NCBI RefSeq assembly: GCF_963678635.1
Contig: NC_087062.1
Coordinates: 45,088,395-45,152,394, forward strand
From: Symsagittifera roscoffensis
Taxonomy: Eukaryota; Xenacoelomorpha; Acoela; Convolutidae
Reading direction: 5' to 3'
Length of the DNA stretch: 64,000 nt
How positions within the stretch are numbered: the stretch's first letter is position 1; each line of letters starts with the position of its first letter. The notes under the pieces were generated by a model. The model did no database searches. It saw nothing but the letters and a program-made list of their open reading frames with translations, and had not been told where the DNA came from. Below, piece after piece: positions 49,301 through 59,000 of this stretch. The translations under genes and the position numbers were made by a program.

Positions 49301-52149
49301 CGAAAAACAATCTGCGAAATATTTGGGCGGTGTTTCCGGCATTTTTCTTCAAATTTTTTACTCGATTTTTGTCTCGTTCGGCTAACTGCCATGCTAGATG
49401 TGTTTGTATTGCAAATGGTGGAAGCTCAGCTGCGACAGTGTTTCTCAATTTGAGAACTTTTCCGAGCTCTTGAGTTCATCCACACACGTGTATGACAAGG
49501 TGCCTTTCCGTCACAACGTGCAACTGTCAGTTGACCATGTTCTTACCTTAGTATCTCCGGTTTCGCGGTATTTTAAATACAAAAAACGCTTAGTTACTGA
49601 CATGGTCTGACTTAAAGCATGTTCGTTATCCATATGAGCCATTTATATCAAGCCAACTTGGTCTTGAGAAATGAGTTGCACATCCACAAATAAACGTTGA
49701 CTTCTACTTTACTTTACAGGCAAGTATTCCATCTGCAAGCTATTACTCTCTTTTGGTGGAGATTCTCTTCGGAAGAACCGGGACGGCAACTCGCCTCTGG
49801 ACTTTGCTCGGGAGCGGGAGGACCCGGAGATCTACGATTTACTGCTGGGGGATAAGGCAATCATAGATGCGGCTAAGAAGGGGGAGTTGAGTCGGCTGGC
49901 GAAGCTAGTCAACTGTGAGAACATAAACTGCAGGGACACTGAAGGCAGGAATTCGACTCCTTTGCATTTGGCGGCTGGCTATAATAACGTCGAGGTTGCA
50001 ACCTTTCTGCTGGAGAACAACGCAGACGTCAACGCCAAAGATAAAGGTAAATATAACATCATCCTCCAACTGCATTATTTGAGTAGTTAGGCTTCTGAAC
50101 TCAATGATGACTTCAAAGAACTGCTCAATAGGTGATTTTGAGAAAAAAAACTAGATTGAGCAATCTTATTAAAATTTTACTGAAAAATCATGATTAAATC
50201 TGTTGCTTTTCTAGCTATGTTCTAATCTCTGGCTCTTTAAATTACTTGCCAAGCAAGCTTGTTTTCTCTACAATTGTGTTGAATAAAAATTGTTTTAGGA
50301 GGTTTGATACCTTTGCACAATGCAGCTTCGTATGGCCATGCCGAAATTGCAGCACTGTTGTTGCAGTACGGGGCAGATATCAATGCACAAGATAGGTGGG
50401 GGTTCACAGCCTTACACGAGGCAGCTTACAAAAACAGAACGGCTATTTGCGCCCTTCTTCTGTCACATGGAGCAGACCCAAATATAAAAGACCATGAAAA
50501 TAGGACTTGTCTGGACATAGCACAGGGTCATGATGTAACCGCATTGCTACGCGCAGCTGCAATGCCGAAGAAAAAACTATGTATGCAACCTTATGTAAAC
50601 TCGAATGGGGTTTGCCCAGTCACAGGTGCCCCGCTGATAATGCCTGCAATCATTTGTTCAACTAGTAGTCCCTCCAAGGTCATCTGTTCACGCGATAATT
50701 TAGGCGTGAAAACGAAAACCAAAAATTCAGTGCAAAGACTAATTTCACAAGCTGTAGGATCTGCTTCAAAAGTAGTCAATATAGTATCGCAGGATTGCGG
50801 CGGAGCCGTCGAAAACCGTAATATGCTTTTTTCACCCCACTCCAAAGAGTGGTTGTCAGATTCGAACTCTACTAGCGAAGAGGTCGAGAACCCGTTTGAA
50901 CCATTCAATCCATTTTGCATAACATTAAAAGAGTTTTTGAAGGTCACAAATTGTGAGAATTTGACTTCTATTTTCGAAAGAGAGGAAATCACTATTGACA
51001 TTTTGATAGACATGACCCAAGACGACTTAAAGTCGATCGGAATTACAGCCTTTGGACACCGTCACCGAGTGACGAGGGGTCTGAAGAAACTATCCGAGTT
51101 CAAACAGGACTACGGATCCACAATCATCGCCACAATGTCCTCTGAGGAAGCCTGTTCAGTCCTAGAGGATGTCAATCCGGTTGATCCGGACTTTGTGGTA
51201 GTTTCAAACGCAATGCACAGCACAATAAGGGAGCACAAAGATGTGAGTGGGGGCGTGTTCAAAAGCTACAACATCATTAACATCGAGAGAATCCACTCGA
51301 AGAAGCTGTGGCGAAGGTACATTCACAGAAGGCGTGAAATACGAGACGAAATAGCGGTGGACTCAAGTGGACAATCAGCAAATGTGCAGTCTAAACAACA
51401 CCAATCTATTTCAACCCTTCAGAGAGACTGTGACGTGGATGTGAATGAACGTCTCTTATTTCATGGATCACCTTTCTTGAATGCAATCGCCCACAAAGGG
51501 TTCGATGAGCGACACGCGTTCATTGGTAAGTTATTGAAATACTGTTCAGTCACTATAATGAGTTACTGTTGAGTCGATGTTACTGAGTGTAACAAACTGC
51601 CAAACAAACTGCCAAACAAAGTTTTTTTGCAACTACCCAAATATGCAAGTGATCTTCACCATATTATCGTTAATTTGCGGAAACATTGCAAATACTATTA
51701 TATGAAAAAAGAATTTGATGATAATGTTCGATGTTATCAATTGTACGCTTTGTGTAGGAGGTATGTTCGGAGCTGGAATATATTTTGCCGAGGAATCCAG
51801 CAAGAGCAACCAGTACGTGTACGGAATAGGTGGCGGAACAGGGTGCCAGAACCACAAAGACAAATCATGCTACGTATGCAACCGGACCCTTCTTCTTTGT
51901 CGAGCAACTCTGGGTAAATCATTCGTGCAGCCGAACCCAATGAAGGTAGCTCACGCTCCACCCGGCCATCATTCTGTCACTGGGAGTCCCTCGACTGGAG
52001 GTCTATCATACACAGAGTATGTGATATACAGAGGTGAGCAGGCGTACCCAGAGTTCCTGATAACGTACAGAATAGTACCCACATCACTGGCTCCGATCGA
52101 TAACAGTGCAAACTCTAACGACAACAAACGCAGAACAGAAAGCACATAA
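31162..52149 (+). CDS. TNKS: Tankyrase, poly-ADP-ribosyltransferase (10 coding exons)
   Basis: Exons: 31162-31369, 45140-45261, 45431-45604, 45728-45868, 46809-47579, 47852-47966, 48690-48995, 49720-50046, 50299-51525, 51758-52149. All introns are GT-AG and phases match, giving 1,260 residues, close to animal tankyrases (about 1,170-1,330). Ankyrin repeats in five clusters fill residues 40-850, with repeated [15 protein letters not shown] and FTPLHEAA motifs. A SAM domain (about 927-985) drives polymerisation. The ADP-ribosyltransferase domain (about 1025-1255) has the H-Y-E triad at His1110, Tyr1139 and Glu1229. The tankyrase zinc site is C1160, H1163, C1168 and C1171. Tankyrases PARylate ankyrin-bound clients such as Axin and telomere proteins in cytoplasm and nucleus. 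The ATG at 31162 follows directly after an in-frame stop; extra 5' exons cannot be excluded. Confidence 0.95.
31370..33447 (+). other. Tankyrase intron 1, left part
   Basis: AT-rich, no gene supported. Small open frames here lack homology, splice logic and length. The only recognisable item is the copia-derived stretch at 33133-33210. Confidence 0.6.
33133..33210 (+). repeat. About 75-bp copy of copia 5'-end sequence, inverted relative to 3450-3525
   Basis: It shares TGGTATGGCCCTATCCAGC, GCACCTACCGTAACTAAACG and TTTAGTTTTTTTT with the reverse complement of 3451-3525, with about six differences. Similarity starts at TGG and stops at the T-run, so this may be a short solo LTR. I could not see a target duplication. 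Confidence 0.6.
33448..33452. repeat. Target-site duplication AGGTC (left)
   Basis: AGGTC precedes the 5' LTR (TGTGACGG...) and recurs after the 3' LTR at 43721-43725. Confidence 0.85.
33453..33905 (+). repeat. 5' LTR of the intron 1 provirus (453 bp)
   Basis: Starts TGTGACGGCCTATAGCC. Compared with the 3' LTR it has about 80 extra bases after TTTTGTTGAC (about 33583-33690) and scattered substitutions. Confidence 0.88.
33906..33920 (+). promoter_or_regulatory. Candidate primer-binding site of the provirus
   Basis: TGGTGACAACGACGG abuts the 5' LTR. TGG-x-GAC starts of this kind are common in Gypsy-like elements. Confidence 0.55.
33948..34400 (+). pseudogene. Provirus gag remnant
   Basis: An ATG with good context (AAAATGG) opens a Ser-rich frame that stops near 34078. 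A second frame (34095-34358) carries a helical, Gln- and Asn-rich segment ending in a Pro/Ala-rich tail. No zinc knuckle is recognisable. Function is inferred from position. Confidence 0.55.
34415..35560 (+). pseudogene. Provirus reverse transcriptase and RNase H remnant
   Basis: The RT fingers begin with a VDLRRVN-like block near 34420, damaged up to 34730. The catalytic YMDD lies at about 34736-34750. The thumb has FLGKVI and [12 protein letters not shown]. The RNase H part shows a YDASFHS block near 35190, YCKEFLAL near 35330 and LTDNKSL near 35407. An in-frame stop interrupts it at about 35401. Frames shift near 34790 as well. Confidence 0.8.
36060..36720 (+). pseudogene. Provirus integrase remnant
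   Basis: Scattered pieces of an integrase zinc region ([14 protein letters not shown] near 36110) and of the core follow in several frames with many stops. The region is recognised by its place after RNase H and by the H...H spacing. It is too damaged for catalysis. Confidence 0.55.
38690..40734 (+). pseudogene. Provirus envelope-like remnant
   Basis: The longest open parts are 39248-39832 and 40210-40734 in different frames. A dibasic site is followed by a Gly-rich hydrophobic stretch and then a long heptad-like helical segment. That is the usual order of a class I fusion subunit in errantivirus-like env proteins. The later part is rich in Cys and Pro. It is broken by frameshifts and its 3' end meets antisense BEL/Pao sequence. 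Recognition rests on architecture and on position between integrase and the 3' LTR. Confidence 0.5.
40680..41640 (-). pseudogene. BEL/Pao-type gag fragment, antisense inside the provirus
   Basis: On the - strand a typical BEL/Pao gag reads [14 protein letters not shown] N-terminal coils (41237-41000). It continues [19 protein letters not shown] (40997-40940) and then [17 protein letters not shown] with [13 protein letters not shown] (40830-40740). Several frameshifts separate these blocks. Only the gag end is present and no RT is nearby. Confidence 0.7.
42010..42800 (-). pseudogene. JmjC-type (Fe(II)/2-oxoglutarate oxygenase) gene remnant
   Basis: One - strand frame (42535-42287) reads [16 protein letters not shown], with the HxD metal pair. 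A second frame from about 42289 reads [19 protein letters not shown], with the third metal His. Together they follow the order of a JmjC cupin. The frame changes at an 11-base G run (42323-42333), and a TGA interrupts the text at about 42188 (GWT stop RLSW). A splice-acceptor-like TTTTTGTTTCACAG lies at 42788-42801 on the same strand. The fragment sits inside the provirus. Whether it was carried by the provirus or inserted later is not clear. Confidence 0.6.
43350..43720 (+). repeat. 3' LTR of the intron 1 provirus (371 bp)
   Basis: Starts TGTGACGGCCTATAGCC and ends CACCTTTTTTATA. It is about 80 bp shorter than the 5' LTR through one internal deletion. CCCGAAGTCGGGTAG just before it is the polypurine-tract position. 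Confidence 0.88.
43721..43725. repeat. Target-site duplication AGGTC (right)
   Basis: Second copy of the 5-bp duplication flanking the provirus in tankyrase intron 1. Confidence 0.85.
43726..44704 (+). other. Tankyrase intron 1, right part
   Basis: No gene. The segment about 44170-44530 resembles the dispersed repeat seen at 46030-46560 and 53270-53780 (shared CTTTGAAATTCGAA...GGTGAA and GAAGAGTCTT motifs). Confidence 0.5.
44705..45070 (+). repeat. tRNA-like SINE, copy 1
   Basis: It contains an A box TGGCTGAGTGG (44881-44891) and a B box GGTTCGAATCC (44918-44928) with an anticodon-like CAT between. A shared upstream part (ACGAACCTTCTTTTT, GCATTGGAAATT, TGTTCTCTGCTTTAT) and downstream tail (AGAGCTG, TTCGCCTCTGTG) recur at 48031-48400. 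The tRNA-like part is internal, not at the 5' end. Confidence 0.7.
45140..45868 (+). CDS. TNKS: Tankyrase exons 2-4 (first ankyrin cluster and start of second)
   Basis: Exon 2 is 45140-45261, exon 3 is 45431-45604 and exon 4 is 45728-45868, separated by introns of 169 and 123 bp. Acceptors read TTCATTCAG, TTTTACAG and CTTTCAG. Exon 4 carries [11 protein letters not shown] and [20 protein letters not shown], which match the second cluster of known tankyrases almost residue for residue. Confidence 0.93.
46030..46560 (+). repeat. Diverged dispersed repeat in tankyrase intron 4
   Basis: Shares AGTAATGAAC-x-TTGTGAAGACTCT, TAGTTTCGAAAGCGGAATT, GAGCTTAAAGGGCA and GCATTACTCTTTTC with 53270-53780. 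Strongly diverged; no coding capacity. Intron 4 (45869-46808) shows nothing else. Confidence 0.45.
46809..47579 (+). CDS. TNKS: Tankyrase exon 5 (second and third ankyrin clusters)
   Basis: 257 codons, phase 0 at both ends. It holds [35 protein letters not shown] and the more divergent third cluster ([38 protein letters not shown]). This cluster is the weakest client binder in vertebrate tankyrase, and it is also the most divergent here. Confidence 0.95.
47852..50046 (+). CDS. TNKS: Tankyrase exons 6-8 (fourth cluster and start of fifth)
   Basis: Exon 6 is 47852-47966, exon 7 is 48690-48995 and exon 8 is 49720-50046. All three junctions are phase 1. Exon 7 has [20 protein letters not shown] and a two-residue insertion ([11 protein letters not shown]) in the repeat turn. 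Exon 8 has [14 protein letters not shown] and [25 protein letters not shown] lies in the intron before exon 7. Confidence 0.93.
48031..48400 (+). repeat. tRNA-like SINE, copy 2
   Basis: Same order as copy 1, in the intron before tankyrase exon 7. The A box TGGCTGAGTGG is intact (48216-48226); the B box is degraded. Confidence 0.7.
50299..51525 (+). CDS. TNKS: Tankyrase exon 9 (fifth cluster, SAM domain, start of catalytic domain)
   Basis: After the last ankyrin repeats comes an about 110-residue Ser/Thr-rich linker, then SAM with [20 protein letters not shown] and [12 protein letters not shown]. The catalytic domain starts near STIREHKD and includes [20 protein letters not shown] with the NAD-binding His. 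Between RRREIRDE and the HGSP block there are about 28 extra residues (around 51350-51435) that vertebrate tankyrases lack. Confidence 0.95.
51758..52149 (+). CDS. TNKS: Tankyrase exon 10 (catalytic core and stop)
   Basis: Starts [20 protein letters not shown], holds the zinc site (C-x2-H-x4-C-x2-C), the LGKS donor-loop region and the catalytic Glu in YPEFLITY. It ends with a short polar tail and TAA at 52147. Confidence 0.96.
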
Positions 52150-52610
52150 TGGAGGAAAAGGACTCTGTTCAGAATAATCGCTCATAGCTTTTCAGACTCT
52201 AATTGAATTGTTAATCTGTTAATTTTCTACAATCTGTTTATATGTGCTATCTCTTGACTCAGTAGGTTTATAAAAGTTGTTTGTTTTTATAGTAGTTCCG
52301 TTTATATGTAAAGAATAATTATCGGCATTGTGCAATGTAATTGTTTTTAGGGTAACTTGCCTTGTAGTTTTCTATCAATTTAATTTTTCTTCTACAGCCG
52401 GTCTTAGATAGTTGTTGACCACTAGATCCAAGTGAAATGAGACGATGTGCCAGTAACTTTGAAATAACCCTATATGATCAGTTGTCGCTGCAATGGTTTA
52501 TTGCAGTGAATCATAAAGACTAGAGTTAATTTATCTGACTCAATAGCAGGACAACAGAATCTATGGTTCTATAGATTTTATCTATCTCTGAAAATTTTCA
52601 CTATCTGTGC
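52150..52610. other. Tankyrase 3' untranslated region and intergenic
   Basis: AT-rich with no gene. AATAATTA at about 52313 is near to a polyadenylation signal, but the exact end of the transcript cannot be read. Confidence 0.5.
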
Positions 52611-53049
52611 AGGCGCGGATCTAGGAATTTCTCGAGGGGGGGGGGGGGAATTTCAAAAAAATTTCAGTCGACTTTTTCAGTCGACAGAATTGAAAATTTT
52701 GTCGACTTTTTTTAGGACGACCAAATTGATTTTCTGAGCTCTCCCAAACCACTATAAAGGCCCTGTTTTGGCCAAAATTTCTGCGCCGCAGGCAAAATTT
52801 TGAAAAACAGGCCAAAAATAGCGTTCAAAAAGTGCCAACCAAAAAATCGCATTTTTTTTGGCGAGCAATCCTCCCTTAAAATTAGTATACATTGGCGCCA
52901 AAGGCGCCTTTAGAAAATTTCAAGGTCAGTCAGCCAAAAATGGATATCTCAAAATAGTACAAAGGGGGACCCTTTGGGTCGGCAGGGGGTCGAATCCCTG
53001 AGGGGAAGGGGCGGACAAACCCCCCCCCCCTTTCCCCTAAATCCGCTAC
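52611..53049. mobile_element. Non-autonomous DNA transposon (MITE), copy 1
   Basis: Ends are inverted: AGGCGCGGATCTAGG on the left and CCTAAATCCGCTACT on the right. Internal marks are a G run, GTCGACTTTTTT, ATTTTCTGAGCTCTCCCAA, TTGGCGCCAAAGGCGCC and AGTCAGCCAAAAATGGATA. A second copy is at 56406-56783. Confidence 0.75.
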
Positions 53050-53215
53050 TGATCTGTAGCATTGGAAATTTCATAGCATCTGTTCTCTGCTTTATTTTTG
53101 GCTAGTGTTTGTGATGTATTAAGATCCATGGCTGAGTTGTAATTGCGTAAGACTTGTCGTGTTCTCACTATTGTTTACGAATCGAAGCTTGCCTCAGTGT
53201 TAAATATTTTGATTT
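53045..53215 (+). repeat. tRNA-like SINE, partial copy 3
   Basis: Begins GATCTGTAGCATTGG, then TGTTCTCTGCTTTAT and GGCTAGTGTTTG, and an altered A box (TGGCTGAGTTG). It abuts the right end of the MITE at 52611-53049, so one inserted next to or into the other. Confidence 0.55.
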
Positions 53216-53269
53216 GGCTATATCAAAAAGTTAGTAAATCTGTTCAAATTTCTTTTTAAAAACAGAAAC

Positions 53270-53780
53270 GTGCTAGAGTAATGAACGTAGTGAGTACTCT
53301 TGTTTATATCTTGGTGAATAAAACTTGTTCACGCTCAATTTTGATTTTAATGGTTTAATTTTTGAGTTCTTTTTAGGTTTAGATCATTTCCTTTGTTAAA
53401 AGGAAGACAAACTCCGTTATAGATCAGCGAAAGTGTATAGGGCACGAAAACTGTGCTTTAAAACCGAAAACTGTACTTCTTGTTTCGAAAATGGAATTCA
53501 ATTATCAGTTTTTCTAGCGAAGTGGAAGTTAGTTTTTTCGGGAAATTCATAGAGCTTTAAGGGCAGATATTTGTTTTCTTCAAAATGCGAATGGTGAAGT
53601 GTTTTTTTTAAAAAAAAAATAAGGCATTTTTTTCTGTCTCCGTGGGTTCATTACTCTTTTCTAACTGGATTGGCTATATTTTTAAGAATCGATGAACGTA
53701 GTGAAGATTCTAATATTGGTCTCGATGTTTTCTTTGTATTTTTTTTTCAGGAAAAAATCTAAAAATGCTCCAGTAATTAC
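53270..53780 (+). repeat. Diverged dispersed repeat, intergenic copy
   Basis: Contains TGAACGTAGTGA twice (53282 and 53692), TTGTTTCGAAAATGGAATTC and AGAGCTTTAAGGGCA, as in the copy at 46030-46560. Confidence 0.45.
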
Positions 53781-53820
53781 AAAAAGGCATATGTAGATAA
53801 AAATTCAGTAATGAAAGCAC

Positions 53821-53821
<1 letters not shown>

Positions 53822-53851
<30 letters not shown>

Positions 53852-53913
53852 CATACATACATACATACATACATACATACATACATACATACATACATAC
53901 ATACATACATACA
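53822..53913. repeat. (ACAT)n microsatellite
   Basis: About 23 perfect tetranucleotide copies. Open frames running through it are low complexity and not genes. Confidence 0.95.
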
Positions 53914-54192
53914 TCCAGACAGACATACCTTTTTCTTAACCAGCATAAGAAGACAATGGTGTACGCACACTGCACAAAAACAAGTGAAATGGCAATTTTT
54001 GTACCTATCAATCAGGACAAAGGAAAAAAACAATATTTTTTGACAATTTTTTTCAATTAAAATTGTACAAATTAACACTAAGCGAAAATAACTTTATATG
54101 TAGAGGTGGTTCTGGTCTCTACTTACGCCATATATACATAAAATGCAGTACAACAGATTCAGAAATGTAAGCATTACATAATTTCGTCTTTA

Positions 54193-56032
54193 CTACAGTA
54201 ACCTTTGGCGGCGCAGTTCTGATAGTAAAACTGGCAACATTTTCTTCACGTATAAATTGGACAAATGAGCACCGTCTCTGAAGACAGGAACACCTTCAAA
54301 AATTGCCGGCAGTGTTACTCGCGTAGCGTTGCTTCCAATAAACAGAGACGCCATGTCAATGTAATGAAATTTGGGATACTTATGGGATAGTTCTTGATAA
54401 AATGCTCGCAAAAAAGGAACACCACTCTCTTCTGAAATCGTGATCGGACATGCATTTGTGAAATTAGAGAGGTCCTTGTGCTGGTTTTCTAGCTTTTTAA
54501 TGCATTCTGTTGGGTTTTGCTTAGATGTCTGGTGTGTAATCATAATAACAGGTGTAGTGAAAGGAATCACTTTCTCGATCAATTTGGGAATTTCACTGCG
54601 AATCATCTCTGTCCACTTGTTCAAATTTGATGTTGCAGTCATTGCTGTGCTGTTTTCGGTCACTTTTATTTCTGCTATGTGCAGTTGTCTAGCGAAGTAA
54701 ATTGTGATGTTTGGTTTGTTCGCTAGAATATATTCCATACTCTTACGAGGGATCATTTGGATTATTTTTTTTGCTTTTTCGGTAAGTTGTTTATGTTCCG
54801 TACCCCAGTAATAAGTCGAGAAGAAAGGCGAACCATTATGGCAAAAAGATTCATAATCAGCTTTTACAGCGCACGTAGAGTGTAGTTCTTGGAACCAATC
54901 GTTCCATGATAAGCAATATGAGTCACCTACAAGTAGAAAACTTATATCATCAGCTAAATAGTCGCATAGATTTGGATGTTCTGGGTCTTGGTTGTTGATT
55001 TTTATTGTCTGGTTTTCATTTTCTTTCGTTATAAATGAAAAACTGAAAGGTTCATCAAAAGAGTATCTCAAAATTTGGTTCAAAAGAAAAGGTTGAATAA
55101 CTGTCAGTGTCAAAAAAACTAATAAAATTAGTTTTGATGAAAATTTACTGCATAAATTTCTTACAGGTTCTTCGATTGATTTTTTTACCAAGAAAGACAG
55201 CGTGATTGTTGAAAGTAAAACAGTGATTGGTCTGAAAAAGGCATCCTCTGGTAATAGAGAGTTTATATCTCCAATCTTGGTAAGCGGTAAATGCACAAGG
55301 TACATGGGATAGGACAGTTTACCCACGAAACAAAGAAAAGGATTGTGGTAAACGTAGGACTTAATGAAGTTATTTTGAGAAGATATTTCCAGAAACAATA
55401 TCATTGCGAATGTCAGTAGAGATGTTCCAATTCCAAGAAACATGGGCGAGCCTCCCTTCACCAAAGTAACCATACAGCATAGACAGAATAAAGTTCCCAA
55501 GGATAAAAAATCAGCAAAGGTCTGGTAAGCTTCGTTTTGTAGTTTTTCGGCAAGAAAACCTGTTTTTGGAATCATCAGAATTGTTGCTGAAATTACAGAG
55601 CCCAAAGTGAATTGATAGAGTCTTCCCCAGGTCGAAAAATAAGCCACCATGTGAGAACTAAAGGACAACTTGACGTTCAGAAAAATACAAAAAATCGAAC
55701 AAGTGGCGAAAAATAGAAACAACAAGGAAATGCGTTTTTTGCAAATGAATGTAATAACGACCAGGAGAATAGGAAAAACAGCGTAGAATTGCTCCTCGAT
55801 TGAGAGAGACCAGAAATGGATAACAGGGCTCTGATCTGAACCTTCGTCTGTGAAATAATCCAGCTCTACGTTCAGTCCGTGCCAGTTTTGGAAGTACAAA
55901 GCGGAAGCTATGAAAGACCGCTGGTGCATTTTGACGTATTTGGGAAGTTCGGTGAAGCGAAAGAGTAGAGCTGTGACGTTAAGTACGGTGGCGGACGCTG
56001 GAAACAGTCGAATGAAACGTCGGCAGTAGAAT
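54193..56032 (-). CDS. Acyltransferase exon 2 (membrane domain and SGNH domain)
   Basis: 1,840 bp, open throughout, ending at TAA (54193). The sequence upstream of 56032 stays open for 53 bp, but the splice at TTCTTAG|A restores the family motif RFYCRRF, so the exon start is set there. Confidence 0.88.
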
Positions 56033-59000
56033 CTAAGAACAAACATGACTGTTTGCATATCATTGCAAAGCCCTGAATTTTCCAACTGCCCTTAATAGGT
56101 AATGAATTCGGTTGATAAGGAAAATATTCAAAAACCATTAATTTTTAACCAGGCCACACAAGCGTGAAAATTTGAATACCACAAAACTATTATGAACAAT
56201 AAGTGTGACTCAATTTTCTATTTTGAATGTTTCTGTTAAAATTGCGGTACGCTTGCAGCCCTATAGATAAACTTTTCACAGAGTATAATTAATAATGATT
56301 GTGGGTTCTGCGATTCGCAGAGGATCTATGAAAGGCTATCCAACCTGTCTAAGGCTATCCAACCTGTCTAGGCTATCCAACCTGTCCGTTTCTCTTATTT
56401 CCCCCAGAGGCGAATCTAATATTTTCTCGAGGGGAGGGCGGACTTAAAAAAAAATCGAAAATTTTGTCGACCTTTTTTTTAAGTCGGTCAAATTGATTTT
56501 CTGAGCTCTCCCAAATCACTATGAAGACCCTATTTTGACCAAATTTTCTGCGCCACAGGCAAATCTTTTTAAAAACAGGCCGAAAAGCGTTTTTAGGCGC
56601 GCAATCCCCCCTTAAAATTTGTATAAAATAGCGCCAAGTGCGCCTTTAGAAAAATTTTAGGGTCAGTCAGCCAAAATGGATATCTCAAGGTAGTACAAAG
56701 GGGTGACCGTTCGGGTCGGTAGGCGATCGAATTCCTGAGGGCAAGGGGGCGTCCGCCCTCCCCAACCCCCTAAATCCGCTGGTGATTCCCCCAAATTTCA
56801 GACTGAGTTATTTTGTAGAGCGAAGCTGTTTTTTTGCGACTCAAGGCCGTTTTTCTTGCCTCTCGATTCTTCACGTGATGTCACTATTGCAGCCGTAATC
56901 TGCCAGGCTGTGGTAGAATTGAAGCTAGAATTCAAGTAAGAGCTCGTCCTCTACTACTATCATTGTCAGGGCAGGGGATCGTTTACGCGATCTGACGATC
57001 TCGAAGTGAACGCCTTACCAATATGCTAAGCGACTCAAAGCATGGCCAATTTGCTAATTTTAAACCCTAAACCCCCGAAGCTTTACAAAAAGCTGAAGAT
57101 AAAATATCTACCAAAAGCCTCAAGGTATTTAGTAACACAAGAAAAAATTGATAAAATTATGATTTTGATTGCCGAAATTTGGCTTGATCAAAAAGCAGTG
57201 CAAGCATAAATTTGCCGCACTTCTTCTTAATTGGGAAACAAGTATACTCATATGGAAGTGAAGCCATGAATTTTCAGACTGCACTGCCGGTGAAAAACTA
57301 TGAAATAGTTTCGGGTGATATATAGTTATTCTAAATTTTCTTAATTGAAGAAACTTCAATTAAAAAATAGAAAAAAAATATTCTTCAGATCTAAAAACGT
57401 AGTAGTAAGTCCAAGTAGTCTCCGCGTTATCCCACAACTGATCAAATAAAATGGCCCTTTAACAAATTAGGACCTTGAAGGTCCAACAAAAGGGGGGGGG
57501 GAGAAATAGTTAACAAGATCCACAAATTCTTAAAACCTCACAACTTTTAACTTTTCAAAGATCAGAGTTGAAATATGTTTTCAAATATATTTGCACGAAG
57601 CCAATAATCTTCAGATGGTATTAAAAACTTTGTTAAAATATGACTAATAAATGAGTCAAACGTACGCTTATGGTCTTAGAGGACAGTGGATGTTTGTTAT
57701 GATATCAATTGGCGTTTTTAGCGAGTGTTTTTTCCTTGTATGAATAAAGAATCTTTCTCTCTTCAAAAAATAAAAATATGAATTCTTGCTGCCATTTTTG
57801 ACACTAGTTTTTTTTGTGTCCTTCAATAAAAGTGTTATGTATATAGTCCCTATTTTTTTCTGCTTAAAGATTTTAGCATGGCATATAGAATTAACTCAAA
57901 AAGGCGTTGCTTATTTTGGGAGTGAATACTAAGACTGAGCCTAAAAAGTTACTTTCTTTGTTCGATTAAAAATTCGTGCCACAATGCGGTTGACCGGTTT
58001 TTTGGAGCATCTGGAAGTTCTAATAAGTTTTAGGAAGCACAGCAGGTGCCAGGTATGGAAATATAAACTAGAACCCTATTTTGCTTTTGTTTATATTTCT
58101 GGTCATAGATTTTCAAAAGTCAATTTGAGGCTTCTTCATTATACTTTTAGTTAACAATCACAATGCAAAGCCACTAGGATTATGAAATACTGCTCGGGTC
58201 GTAATTGCGACTAACTTCAAGACATAAAGCAACGCCGTATGCCATTCCACTGCCGAAACTTCGGGACACCTTTTTTTATCGTCGCGAACAAAGTCTGTAA
58301 ATGTCAAACGTCGGTCACAAAAAAATTATAAATTCTTCGAAAAGCTGGAAAGTAGTCACTTAAATGTCTGAAAAATGACCGAAATATGTATATTTAAAAA
58401 TATGATAAGCACAGACCAAAAAAACTATATCCTTAACTAGATCCTTATTTTATGTTACTGAAAGAGGTATTGCTTAATTTTACAAAACACCGGGTGCAAA
58501 AAATGGATTGTTCAAACTTTTTGAGATCATAAAGCTTAAGTCAAAAAAGTACCGGCGGTCGTGGACGTGTTACTACGATCGCGCTGGACGCACTCAGTTT
58601 TCGTCGGTCATGCCAGCCGTGGTTTATTTTCGTCAATTTTGTCGACTGCAGTCAACTTCCGTCTGTCGTGCCGGTGTAATTGGTCATTCGTGTCGGTCGC
58701 GGTTAAACTTTGTGAAACGTGTCGGTCGTGTTGGTCGCGGTTAAGTTTTGTCGGTCATGCTGGTCGCGGCTAACTTTCGTCGGTCAAACCGATCGCGATT
58801 ATTCTTTGTCGGTCGTGCTGATCTCGGTTATGTTTTTGCCTGCCGTGTTTGTTTCGCGGTTAAATTTTGTCGGTCGTGCCAGTTGTAGTTAATTTTTTGG
58901 TCATGTCGGTCAGGTTGAGTTTCCTCGGTTGTGCCGGATGTGATTATGTTTGCCAGTCTTGCCAGTGGCGATTAAATTTTTTCGGTCGCGTCGGCCCTGT

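Noticed and set aside
53805..54078. Tyr/Met/Cys-rich - strand frames
   Set aside because: Translation of the (ACAT)n microsatellite.
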